This document shows positions 23,341-33,493 of a DNA stretch of 64,000 bases, in pieces. The notes under the pieces are model-generated. The model was not told the origin of the DNA. It searched no databases and was given only the letters and a program-made list of their open reading frames with translations. Location: positions 1,798,001-1,862,000 of the forward strand of contig JAGYXB010001997.1 in NCBI GenBank assembly GCA_022495005.1, given 5' to 3'. Source of the DNA: Rhyacophila brunnea. Lineage: Eukaryota; Arthropoda; Insecta; Trichoptera; Rhyacophilidae. Numbering within the stretch: position 1 is the first letter of the stretch; every line of letters begins with the position of its first letter. The translations under genes were made by a program, and so were the position numbers.

Positions 23341-24822
23341 GGAATAACACACCAACTCAAAATAGTGTGTTTTATGTTTTTTGAGCTATTGTTGCATAGA
23401 ACAAAATAACACACCAGCCAATTTTTTTTTGGATTTTTTTCTCGAAAAACATCCAAAATACTCTTTAAAATAATACTCGTAAGTAGAGTTATTATTTTAT
23501 AACATTTTTTATAATATCTTTAATAACATGGTATAATAATCTACATGTAGTTGGTATCACAACATATTATTATTATTTTTTATGCGACACTGAATATGAC
23601 ACTATGCCGAGTTGGTGCGATATTACTGGGAAAAAATATACATACTCTGTACACAAATCATTTTAGTGTATCATTTAAATATGATTTCACCATGGAATAT
23701 GACTCTAATTAAACTTTCATCTTCAACACTCGTCTTTATCAACATAAAAAACACTGTGGACTGCCTCTTAGTGGAAACAGGTAGATAACTACGACGCCGT
23801 CAACGCATATATTTTTTATTATATTTATGTTTTTTGATATTTATGTGATTCAGCATTTTTTCAAAATGCACTGATAGGTACAATGCATAAATAAGGATGT
23901 TGTATCGGGGGCCCGTGGTTGGAGCACTGCCTGCCGGCACTGGGCGCTTTAATATATTATTCAAGCTGATAAAAAAGGATTCGTCATTAAAAATGATTAT
24001 GCAGATTTCACAATAATTGAGTACTTTTGACATTTTCAGTTCAAACTGTGTAAAGTGTTGTAATAATAAAAGTCAATGCATGGATAATAATTTATCAATG
24101 TAGGTATATGGTGCATTTTGCAGAACAGATAATAAATTATTTGTGTTCCCTAATGCATTTAAGGGAAAGCTATCAAATAATCCGCAAACTGCCCTCTGTA
24201 GGACTATGAAAATTAACAATTAAACTGGGGACAATTTTATTTGTCTCTGTATGTCAGTGGAAAATGAGATTATTTTAGTTAAAATAACTCGCGTTTCCAC
24301 AATATGTCAATGTTCGTCGTTCAAATGTCTGTTGTCACGTGGCGATTTTTGTTATTTAACGAAGTTGATCATCTTGTAAGTTTAAATGAATGAATATGAG
24401 GTCCTTTCTACTTACAGTCATTCAATCGTGAATCATCATTCGAATTAGCTGGTTGCTTAGGCAATTGACACATTGTTTGACATTAAATTCGTTGATCAAC
24501 GATATTTTGCTTAGTTGTTCTTATAAATTACGGAAACGCATGCATAAGCAGTTTCGTTTAACACTATCGGTTCAATTTAAATCGAAACGTGGGAAAATTT
24601 CTTTTGGTTTTTTGTTCACCATTCAACAGAGAGATTTTTTTTTATTATTTTGTCTTTTTATAAGACTGGTGTTTTGAATACTTGTTATATTTCAATGTTC
24701 ATTTATTGAATAACAAGCTGCGTCTTCACCACAAATTTTACGTAAAACATCACACCGACAAGTTAAATGTTGGCGATTTTTTTTGCGAGTGTTAAAATGT
24801 TTCAGCTGCTCGAGTGAGAAAA
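23341..24822. other. Non-coding interval
   Basis: No gene or complete element is recognised. A GC-rich island near 23907-23950 (GGGGGCCCGTGGTTGGAGC) stands out from its surroundings but has no partner within the window. Confidence 0.35.
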
Positions 24823-24830
24823 GAGTGAAA

Positions 24831-25070
24831 CAGCGCTCGAAATGGAAAAGTTTACAAACCGGAGCGCTCTAAAATTTTCTGAGGATATTAACAAGGTTAT
24901 CAAATTTTATGTGTATATTATAAACATAAGTGTGCTTCATTTTTTGTTATATCTATGGAATATATAGCTTAGATGGTCAAATTATTTTGTCCGTAAGACG
25001 GAGCGATAACTTTACATATTTCACGAACCGGAACAGCGCTCCGGTGCGTTCCGGTCCATTTCAAGCCCTG
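24831..25070. mobile_element. hAT-type MITE (CAGGGCTTGAAATGG family), copy 1
   Basis: It runs from CAGCGCTCGAAATGG to CCATTTCAAGCCCTG. An exact 8-bp duplication GAGTGAAA flanks it (24823-24830 and 25071-25078). Subterminal AACCGGAGCGCTC and GCGCTCCGGTGCGTTCCGG motifs are typical of hAT non-autonomous copies. Confidence 0.88.
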
Positions 25071-25173
25071 GAGTGAAAAAAAACAAGTAGTTTTTCCCGG
25101 TTTCTGTGAACCGTATTCTTCCGTTCCGGCCTTATTAGGGCTTCCTAATGTGTATGATTTTCTTTTTTTGCGT

Positions 25174-25405
25174 CAGCGCTCTAAATGGAAAAATTTACGA
25201 ACCGGAGCGTTTGACAGTTTTCTGAAGATTTTTAAATAGTAAAGTTATCAAAGTCTATGTGTTTTATTCATAAAAAAGTGTGTTAGATTTTCTATTATAT
25301 GGCCTATCCAGCTCAGACGGTTAAATTATTTATTCCAGCGATAATTTTACCGATTTCACGAACAGGAATGGCGCTCCGGTGCGTTCCGGTCCATTTCGAA
25401 CTCTG
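25174..25405. mobile_element. hAT-type MITE (same family), copy 2
   Basis: It runs from CAGCGCTCTAAATGG to CCATTTCGAACTCTG, flanked by TTTTGCGT / GTTTGCGT (25166-25173 and 25406-25413, 7 of 8). It has the same orientation as copy 1, about 100 bp away, but its own duplication, so it was a separate insertion rather than a tandem duplication. Confidence 0.85.
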
Positions 25406-25827
25406 GTTTGCGTGTGTTCATTGTATCATTTCATTTTGAAAAATCAATTTTTCAGCATCCCACCGCATTAAAATACATATTATATATTAACAAATAAGTG
25501 TAATTTTAGAATTTTAACATAAAAATGGAAGTTTGTGTTATTTTTTAATTTCCTACAATATCGGACAGAATTGATAAAAATAAGTATGAAATAATACAAA
25601 TGAAATTGCTCTTATGTTTAATCAAATTATTAGAATTAAAAATGACAATTAATGGGAAGAATGAGTCTGGTATTATAAGTTGGTACTACAAATATTTTGA
25701 AAAAAATTGCAATACCTAACATTCTCAAATCTACAAGGTCAAATATTTTCAGTCGGTTCCTGTTGTTAGGATCATAATAGTTTTGACCACAAAACAGAGT
25801 AATCAATGGAATTCCGATAGATTATTC

Positions 25828-26045
25828 CCCAAAATACTACATTTTGAAGCAGGGTTTTAAATGTGAGAGTGTCCCACGAAAATGAACCACTCATTATAGA
25901 CGTGCAACAGTGTGTATTGCAACATTCAAATACGCCAATATTGAATAAGCGTCAGTGCATAAAATGAGAGCAGTTTTCAGAACGAACGACAAGCGTATTC
26001 TTTACACGTGTTTAAGTTTATCCCGTATTCTTCCACACACTACGA
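25828..26045. repeat. Dispersed repeat, inverted partner of 6575-7090
   Basis: It holds the same two blocks as the 6.6-7.1 kb copy, here contiguous. They end at GTATTCTTCCACACACTACG. Confidence 0.6.
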
Positions 26046-26974
26046 ATAAAATTTTTATAAAGAGAGAAGTTGTTCCATCTATGATATTGGACATTTGGCA
26101 CACGCAGTTGGCTGTTTTGCGTGAAGGACGATAACGCATTTATTAATAGGTTTAGGAATTTGAAATTTTGTGTGAGTATAGAAAACATGCCTTTAAAAAA
26201 AATGCTATCAAAATCTCAATTTTGCCTAAAAGTGCAGTTAGCTGGTTTGCAGATTCAGCTGTCGATATTCTTCCTCACCCGAGATCGGTTGCTTGTTTCT
26301 CCACACCCGTTAGGTATTTCAGTTCCCTGGTTTTGACCATACTACGTCTACATAGGTAAATTTAACTAAATAATAATATAATGTATAATTATTGTGGCTA
26401 CGCATGACTAACATTGTGTCTATACATTCAAGCAAATAAGTGGTTAAAAAAAATTATGCATCTATTTGTGTTTACTTATTTTAAAAATTCAGGTGCGAAC
26501 ACAAGGGATGGGAGGGTTAGTTTAGGTTAGGTTTTCGGATCCAAACCCCTCTAGTAACCAAAAATATACAAATTATTAAGATAATAGAATAGTATGTCTT
26601 ATTTTCCTTCGTCAGGATCTCATGATCGAGGGTTGTGACCCAGATGATTTGACTATCGAACAGCCTTCGGATTGACCCCTCTCCTCATACCATTCTACGA
26701 TATGCAAGGCCTGTGTCAGTGGAAGACCCACGGTTTTCATGAATAAGTGCAACCATCAGTGGCCTTATAATAATTATTAGTCTTGTTTTAATATTCAGAC
26801 GCAACAAACTAAAAAACAAGACAGCGAGGACGATGCAAAATAACACTAACGATCCTTATGACTTTTTAGCCACGCGCTATCGATAACCACTAATTGTGAA
26901 TGCGACACATCGCTATCACTCATAAGTGAGCGCTCGTAGTTATAGCTTCAGGACAGGTTTTAATCGCAATAATA
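26046..26974. other. Non-coding interval
   Basis: Two short overlapping open frames near 26121-26359 have no recognisable motif. No element ends were found. Confidence 0.35.
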
Positions 26975-27095
26975 AAAAAAACTGGTATTTGGATATGAGG
27001 AAAATTCGTGGGGGCCTAGGATCGAATTTACGCCACCTGGTAGCTTCGATCGTAGACACCCACGAATTTTCCTCATATCAAGACACCAGTTTTTT
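26975..27095. mobile_element. Small foldback element
   Basis: ATGAGGAAAATTCGTGGG is mirrored by CCCACGAATTTTCCTCAT, with further pairing outward (AACTGGT / ACCAGTT), giving arms of about 35 bp around a 45-bp loop. It looks like a short MITE. Confidence 0.6.
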
Positions 27096-27261
27096 TCACA
27101 AGTTAGTGGTGCCTGCTGAATTTTGTTAACTCGGCCACGTCCTGCCTCATTGAAAAGAAATTATTATGGATATTTTGTTGAAATGGACCCCCCCCAAACC
27201 ATTTTTCTGCGTGCGTGCCTGGTTTAATTGATTCTCAATGTAATACGTATGTACCACACCT

Positions 27262-27840
27262 GTCCATCTATTCTATACACAATACTGCTTTCGGCCGCTA
27301 CGGTAGCTATCTAGGGTAGGTGTGTATCAAGTATTAGAACTTATTGTAACGCTCTTTTTACATGATACGGTTTTAACCGTACGGCGGCATTTTTTTAGTG
27401 GCGTGAAGAAGAGCATGGCTCTTTTCACATTAAAAGGCAACGGTTAAAAACCGAAATGGCGGTGTATAGCAGCCGTCCATTTCCAATGTATTCACGGCGC
27501 TCGGACGGCTACACATGACTAGCAGTGGTGTACGTGACCTAATGCACGCTTTCACATTATACGGTTTTAAATCGACAACACTCAACCACAAACTGTCAGC
27601 TATCTAGGGTAGGTTTGTATCGAAGTTTTAGCACTTATTGTAACAATTACAATAAGTTAGCCATCTAAACAGTCAAAACTGTCTATCTCGCTCTAAAATT
27701 TACCACAGTCAAAAGATGTGCTTTTAAAACATAGCACTTATTGTAACAATTACAATAAGTGTTAATACTTCGATACAAACCTAACATAGTTAGCTGCTGT
27801 AGCGGCTGAAAGCAGTTTTGGTGTATATAATAGATGCGCT
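27262..27840. mobile_element. Palindromic MITE family (ATCTATTCTATAC ends), copy 1, interrupted
   Basis: The left end CATCTATTCTATACACAATA and the right end GTGTATATAATAGATGCGC are inverted. The core AGCACTTATTGTAACAATTA is palindromic and matches 48078-48364 and 49703-50011. About 250 bp of foreign sequence (27345-27595, with three direct ATACGGTTTTAA-like motifs) lies in the left arm, and the GCTATCTAGGGTAGGT stretch is present on both sides of it. Confidence 0.65.
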
Positions 27841-27954
27841 GAACCCAGTAACGTTCCTTCTCGCCAAATCTTTCCAATAACGAATTGAAAAACCATGAAG
27901 AAAATATTTCGAGGAAATAAAAAATCACCACCATTATAAATTAAAATGTATTAT

Positions 27955-28178
27955 TTATTTATATTTAAAAAAAAATGAACGAGACAGAACAAATATAAAT
28001 GAAATCGCAATGGGGAAGCCAAGATTTGTTATGGTGGCCGAATTACAAATATCCTTATTATCGCAAACAGCGCAAGTTACAATGTTTTCTTGTGCTGTTG
28101 AACTGAATTTCATACACGTGTCTTCCTTTTTTTCATCCTTCACTACTATCTGACATCCACGTTTGGTCGATTCTGTAC
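27955..28178 (-). CDS. Gene B last exon: second Ly6 half and GPI signal
   Basis: It follows TTTCAGTTTCAG and reads GTESTKRGCQIVVKDEKK, then EDTCMKFSSTAQENIVTC and AVCDNKDICNSATITNLG, then a hydrophobic tail FPIAISFIFVLS. Cysteine spacing equals that of gene A exon 3. AATAAA overlaps the TAA stop, a possible polyadenylation signal. The exon itself is intact; whether it is translated depends on the stop in the preceding exon. Confidence 0.75.
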
Positions 28179-28249
28179 CTGAAACTGAAAATACAAAATA
28201 CAAGTTGAAAATAAAAAAAAACCCTAAAAAATGTTTATAATATTAATAC

Positions 28250-28430
28250 TATCGACCGAAGGTACTTGATGGATTTTAAATTTAATTCTAAAGGCAGGTC
28301 AGTGTGTATTTGCCTTTGGTGAGTGTAGGTACACAGCGCCTGAAGATGCCGAAAGGTGAAACCCGGGTCACAAAAACGACTCAAATGGAAAAGTACAAAA
28401 CTTAAATCCATTAGAAAACAAAATGTTTAG
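28250..28430. repeat. Dispersed element, partner at 58376-58567
   Basis: It shares TACTTGATGGATTTTAAATT, a GAAGATGCCGAAAGGTGAAA-like core and ACGACTCAAATGGAAAAGTA with the copy at 58.4 kb. The 58-kb copy is a complete foldback; this one has lost most of its left arm. It lies just upstream of the last exon of gene B, in the intron. Confidence 0.65.
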
Positions 28431-28584
28431 TTACAATTTTAGTAATACCTACTTATTCCACATTCGTATATTACTTACAAGACCAGTTTTATCTTAATAT
28501 TTTAAGTTATTTATTATTTCTAATAAAATGTCGTACCATCAATAATATACAGTGAATAATATTAATAATGTTGTATGTCTATAT

Positions 28585-28921
28585 CAGGGGTGGTCAACCT
28601 TTTTATACATACCGTCCACTTTTGTATCTCTGTCAATAGTAAAATTTTCTAACCGCCCACCAGCTGCAATTTTTTTGAAAATATAAGGCATCATTCTTTA
28701 CTGGTTTTAACTACTGTTGACACAGATTGGTCTCATTATTACTTTCCAAAAATTGTATGACACTATCATCTTATAATAATTCTACTATGCTAAAGCTAAA
28801 TTTAAATTGTCACGGGGAATTTTATGAAATCATGATGAAAATGTTTTTAAAACCCCTACCGCCCACCATGAAAGCTGGAACGCCCACTAGTGGGTGGTAG
28901 GGACCAGGTTGACTACACCTG
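28585..28921. mobile_element. hAT-type MITE (CAGGGGTGGTCAACC ends)
   Basis: It runs from CAGGGGTGGTCAACCT to AGGTTGACTACACCTG, with an exact 8-bp duplication GTCTATAT (28577-28584 and 28922-28929). Subterminal GCCCACC motifs occur near both ends. Non-coding. Confidence 0.88.
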
Positions 28922-28935
28922 GTCTATATTATGGA

Positions 28936-29085
28936 CGTAGGCTATTAAGATCCTACCGAAATAGTGCACACTAAACTTTTTCAGCCATACGTATTTGTTT
29001 TCATTGAACTAAGACTACAACTAATTACACATAGTGTTTTAAAATTCAAACCATAATAAATAATAGTTATAATAGATAATTTCAT
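28936..29085. mobile_element. Partial copy of the CAGTGGCGAAGGGTGG hAT MITE
   Basis: From GTAGGCTATTAAGATC onward it matches the left half of the elements at 40648 and 52363. The first bases and the right half are missing. Confidence 0.65.
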
Positions 29086-29489
29086 TTCACAGGATTCACG
29101 AGTATACGAATGTGTAGATAGTTCAATTTAAAAAAAAAAATCTCCTTAAAATCCATATTGATAATTTTCAATTAGTTTCCTTTAACTTCGTAATTATAAC
29201 AATGTACTTCCACCTTCTGTTTGTTTCGCTGCATGGCTCTTGACAAACCTAGGTACTGTGTTAGCCGGCTCGCATATTTAAATTCGCCTCGTCTGCCGCA
29301 CAGCCATAAATCAAACCTTCTAATAACGTCGCACTGACGTTTCTTATGAAGACCGCTCACATGGGCGTCTAGCGACAGTCGTGCGTCCTCTCGAAACGTG
29401 GACATGTATATAATGCGGTGACCAGCGAGCTTCGACGTCTAAACAGGAATGACCAATTCTACTTACTTAGGATATAAGCTTTAAAATTA

Positions 29490-31184
29490 GGGATGCCAGG
29501 ATGGTTTTTAGCGTCTACTCCTGTGATATTTGGTGCCTATCTGTGCAGAAGCTTGATTGTTGTTGTTGGTGGGACAGGCCTCGGTGACTTCGCGACCGAG
29601 CGAGGCCGGGTTGGAGGTCTCAGTGAAATGATCTGGGTGAATTTAAAAGTAAAACAAACTTCTCGCAGGCGTCCGTCGATTTCTTCGCACACCTCTAGTT
29701 GCTTTGGCTCATCTTCTTCATTTCCGGTCACCGTCATTGCCTGGAAGAGCTCCGAGTATCGCCGCTCGGAGCTCTGCTTCTTGGCGGTTGGCAGGGTTGG
29801 GCTGGGTCAAGGCTCTTGCGTGTGGTCTGGAGGGCTTACTTCTTCTTCAAGAAGTAGGCGCGTTGGTCTTTGTCGGGTTTAGACGCGAAATTTAAATTCG
29901 CGACCGACTGAAAATTCGCGACCGACTTGCCGAGTGTAGACGTGTTTCGTGTCGCTCCGCAACTGTTTTTACGCCAACTCACCGCTTTTCGATAATATCT
30001 CACTTCTGATCCAGCTTTCTACTGTTTTTGATCCCGTTTTCACTCTATTACCCGTGCCTGCCCCTGGACTTCGATCTGACATATTTCCAAGCGCTTCCTC
30101 TCGGGATTTTCCCGGAAATTTATGACTTTTGTGACTTTTTGTGATAAGTGATACCAATCTGCTTTTGTGTGCAAACTAGACGCTCAAAAGCGCTTCAAAT
30201 TCGCATGGCGAGTGAGCAACCGTCTGCCCAACGAAGCAACGGTTTTTCCATACGTGAATGTGTGATAATCACAAGGATTTCCACGGTTTTCATGTAATTC
30301 ACCGCCAAAAACTTATAATATTGAACTTTGAACCCGCCGTCTACTGCCATCGCTACCACATTAAAAAACAATTATCAACAACTTACAACTTACTTACAAA
30401 AAACTTACAAGTGTTCTCCAATCAACGATCAAGACCGCCGAGTGATTACCAAGCAATCACCGTCTAACGATTGACAAGCCAACACTGCAGAAGTAAACAA
30501 AATCATTAAGCCCCCTCCAACAAAAATCCATATTCCAAAATCCACGCCCTTTTTTTAAAATTTCTTGCGTCAGTCGCATTTTGGCGGCCGTCCAAAGCGG
30601 GCGGTCACCTTGCCCTACGCGCATCGTATTTTTTTTTTTTAATTCTCAATTTGGACTTGCAATTTTTTCTCAATCCATCACCTCACCTCTATACCTACAT
30701 CAAGCCCACTTTGGACTTTTTTCTCAAATTTATCTCAATACCTACGGCACTTAGCCAAATCACGCTTTTCCTCCCGTCACCCCATTTTTTCATTCTATAC
30801 ACGATATACCTACGTCAATTTTGACAACTCATCGTTTCTGAGGTCCGCTCTACCCCCCTCCGTGTCCCTGTCCAATTTTGGATAGGGACCATTTTTGGAC
30901 CGCGGGCCCAAATTGACCTTCCCTGACTGGAAGTCAAGGGACCCTATCTGGACCCCGACCCCCGACTTGAGCACCCCTGATAGCCAGGTGGGTAGCCGCG
31001 TTATATACATAGCATTACTACCGCCTCGCGTCGGCCGCTCACACCATCCCAAAAAGTGCCAAAGTGTTAAAACACTAACACTGTATAGACGCCAAACTAC
31101 CGGCCGTGTAACGGACAATCCATCTCAATACAGGTTCCATCCGTTCGCTTCTTTATCCCTATTTACTCGCCATCACGCTATCGC
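29490..31184 (+). other. Putative 5' untranslated region of the R1 element
   Basis: GC-richer DNA than the flanks, without a convincing ORF on the plus strand. A GACCGACTGAAAATTCGCGA stretch near 29900 contains short repeats of TTCGCGACCGACT. The left boundary is uncertain: 29490-29890 could instead belong to another element. Confidence 0.45.
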
Positions 31185-32732
31185 ATGCCCAAAATGATGC
31201 GCACTCCTCCCCAGGAGGACCCTGATCCTATTGACCCCGACAACTCCCCAACCCTCACGGCATCCACTTCAGGATCCACTGCCTACGCACCATCTTCGGC
31301 CAGAACTGCCAAAACAAAGCAACGTTCGCCCAAAACACCCACAAAGAAAACGACAAAAACTACTTCTCCAACCACAATCACGGAACCGGAGGCAAAAAAA
31401 CCTAAATCAAGAAACCATCAGGCGCCCCCCCCACAAGACGAAGACTCTTCCTCCTCTGGTGAGGACATTGAGATACCGATGGACTTCTCCAGGATAGACC
31501 CCGACCAGCATGACGATATACATACCGACGTTTCAACCTGCCTGAACGAGGTAATAACGGCCTTCCGCGGCAAACAGGCCGGCGCCAAGGAACGAATAAA
31601 TAATGCACTGCTGAGCCTATCGGAAGCCCACAGCCGGCAGAATCTAGCCATGGCCAAGCTTGAACGGAAATCTATCGTCCAAGAGGCTAGAATACTGCAC
31701 TTGGAAGAAATGTTGAAAGATAGGACCTCTGGCCTCAAAATACAGAAGAAGGCTATTAAGGACTTGCACGCGCAAACTAAAATATTAAAGACCATCCAGC
31801 CTCAAGCGCCCACAAATGCCCAACCCACCGCCACGACACCTGCTCCTATGTCATGGGCCACAGCATTGGGCAGGAAAAGCCGCCCTCCTACGGCCACGAT
31901 AGCAACACATGCAGCACCCTCTACTTCCTCCGCCTCTGCCAACCAACAGTTTCCGTCCCTGCTTCCCCTCGCCACCAGACCGGGAGTTCTCTTCTTCCCG
32001 ACCGGATCTGGGGAGAAGAAATCGGATACCACGAAGGAGATCCTCAAGAAGGCCTTCGACCCCAGGTCCCTTGGGGTTCAAATTACGGGTATCCGTAATA
32101 TAAGGAACGGAGGCGTAATTGTTCACCCCCGTTCTGAAGTCGAGGCCAAGGCCCTTATGAAAGCCCTGGAGACCTCGGAGGCTGCCCTACGAGCCGAGCT
32201 CGCCGGGAAAAAGCAGCCTCGTGTAATTATCTTTAACCTTCCGTCGATTCTCACAGAATCACAACTCCGGGAAGCTATCTTCAACTCCACTAAGGAACAG
32301 ACCAGCCTGCCAGAAAGGGCATACCAAGATATCAGACTGAGTCACAAAGCCGGGCCTAGAACAGGCAGATGCCACTTTGTGGTCTTCGCCCCGGCGGCCA
32401 TCTGGTCTGCCCTAATGGCAGAAGACAGACTTTACATGGGGTGGGAATCCTTCCCTCTCAGGGACTACGTTGGGGTAGTAAAATGCAACATATGCCATCT
32501 CTTTGGACACATGGCCAAAGGATGTTCAAACAAAACACCGACGTGCAGCCACTGCGCCATCTCCGGCCACGACCGCGAGGACTGCCCCAACAAAGGAAAC
32601 CCACCCAAATGCGTGGCCTGCCATAAACACAAGCAGCCGTCTGACCATTCCACCGGCAGTCTCGATTGCCCAGCAAGGCTACACGCTGAGCTGCGCGAGA
32701 GGGCGATGGTGGACTACACTGCCACGCGATGA
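31185..32732 (+). CDS. R1-clade ORF1 (gag-like RNA-binding protein)
   Basis: A 515-residue frame. The N-terminal third is Pro/Ser/Thr/Lys-rich and low complexity. Residues about 120-210 are charged and helical with coiled-coil character (ending KAIKDLHAQTKILK). The C-terminal part carries three zinc knuckles: CNICHLFGHMAKGC and CSHCAISGHDREDC (both C-x2-C-x4-H-x4-C) and a third Cys/His cluster starting CVACHKHK. ORF1 proteins of this clade bind and package element RNA. The start could also be the Met four codons later. The stop overlaps the ORF2 start as ATGA (32729-32732), suggesting coupled reinitiation. Confidence 0.9.
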   Translation: MPKMMRTPPQEDPDPIDPDNSPTLTASTSGSTAYAPSSARTAKTKQRSPKTPTKKTTKTTSPTTITEPEAKKPKSRNHQAPPPQDEDSSSSGEDIEIPMDFSRIDPDQHDDIHTDVSTCLNEVITAFRGKQAGAKERINNALLSLSEAHSRQNLAMAKLERKSIVQEARILHLEEMLKDRTSGLKIQKKAIKDLHAQTKILKTIQPQAPTNAQPTATTPAPMSWATALGRKSRPPTATIATHAAPSTSSASANQQFPSLLPLATRPGVLFFPTGSGEKKSDTTKEILKKAFDPRSLGVQITGIRNIRNGGVIVHPRSEVEAKALMKALETSEAALRAELAGKKQPRVIIFNLPSILTESQLREAIFNSTKEQTSLPERAYQDIRLSHKAGPRTGRCHFVVFAPAAIWSALMAEDRLYMGWESFPLRDYVGVVKCNICHLFGHMAKGCSNKTPTCSHCAISGHDREDCPNKGNPPKCVACHKHKQPSDHSTGSLDCPARLHAELRERAMVDYTATR

Positions 32733-33493
32733 TTGCCTTCGCTCAGTTGAACGTCAACCTGAGCGACGCCGGCTCGGCGGAGCTAATTGAGACTATGCGG
32801 GCCACAGGCTTGTCTCTGGCACTGGTGCAGGAACCGTACCACTGGGGCTCTGAAAAGGGCCCCAAGGTCACTGAAAAGGGACTCGGGTGCGCGGGCCTTG
32901 TCGTCAGCGCCAGATGTTTAGAGCCAAAAGCCTGCGTCTTCGCTCTTGACCCTCGCCTTGGCGTGCTGTCGCTCTCGCACCTGTCAACTGAGCTAGTCGC
33001 GTGTGCAGATATAAGCTTTCCCGGAGGAGGCAGCGTGGTGGTTATCTCCGCCTACTTCAGCTTTAAGAGCACAAAGGAACACGTGGCATCAGTGCTCGAC
33101 GGCATCTTACGCGCAGTTGGTGGCAGGGATGTCATCATCTGTGCGGATGCAAACTCGCAATCCCCCCTCTGGGCGCCCGTGGATATCCCCCTGTGCGACG
33201 CGGACGTCATCGAGGAGTTGGTTCACCAGCACAACCTGGTCGTCCTCAACGACCCCAACAGCATGCCGACTTTTGTGTCGCACGCAAACTCTGGAAGCAC
33301 CCACATCGACATCACCCTGGCCACTGAGTCCGTCGCGAGACGAATCAGCGGCTGGAGAGTCCATGAGAGCGCTTCCATGAGTGATCACCGGTTGATCACT
33401 TTTGAGCTGGCCTCTGACTCCTCGCACGATGGCGTCTCTGACGTATCCCCACCCCCGCCCACGCGATTTAGACGGGAATTGGGAAAAGTTTGA
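32729..33493 (+). pseudogene. R1-clade ORF2, 5' part: AP-like endonuclease
   Basis: It starts at the ATG overlapping the ORF1 stop. Endonuclease motifs are visible: FAQLNVN (metal-binding Asn), LALVQEPY (catalytic Glu), ICADANSQSPLWAPVD (Asp/Asn), GSTHIDITLA and MSDHRLITFEL (the SDH signature near the end). The frame then stops at 33491-33493, and the protein continues in another frame from about 33470, so a small indel has split ORF2. The corresponding position in the second copy (44355-44400) is continuous. Confidence 0.85.

Noticed and set aside
26510..26540. TTAGTTTAGGTTAGG as a telomeric-type repeat
   Set aside because: Only about two TTAGG-like units; chance is likely. No array.
29172..29405. 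77-codon minus frame as the missing RT part of the gag-like element
   Set aside because: No reverse transcriptase or endonuclease motif is visible in it.
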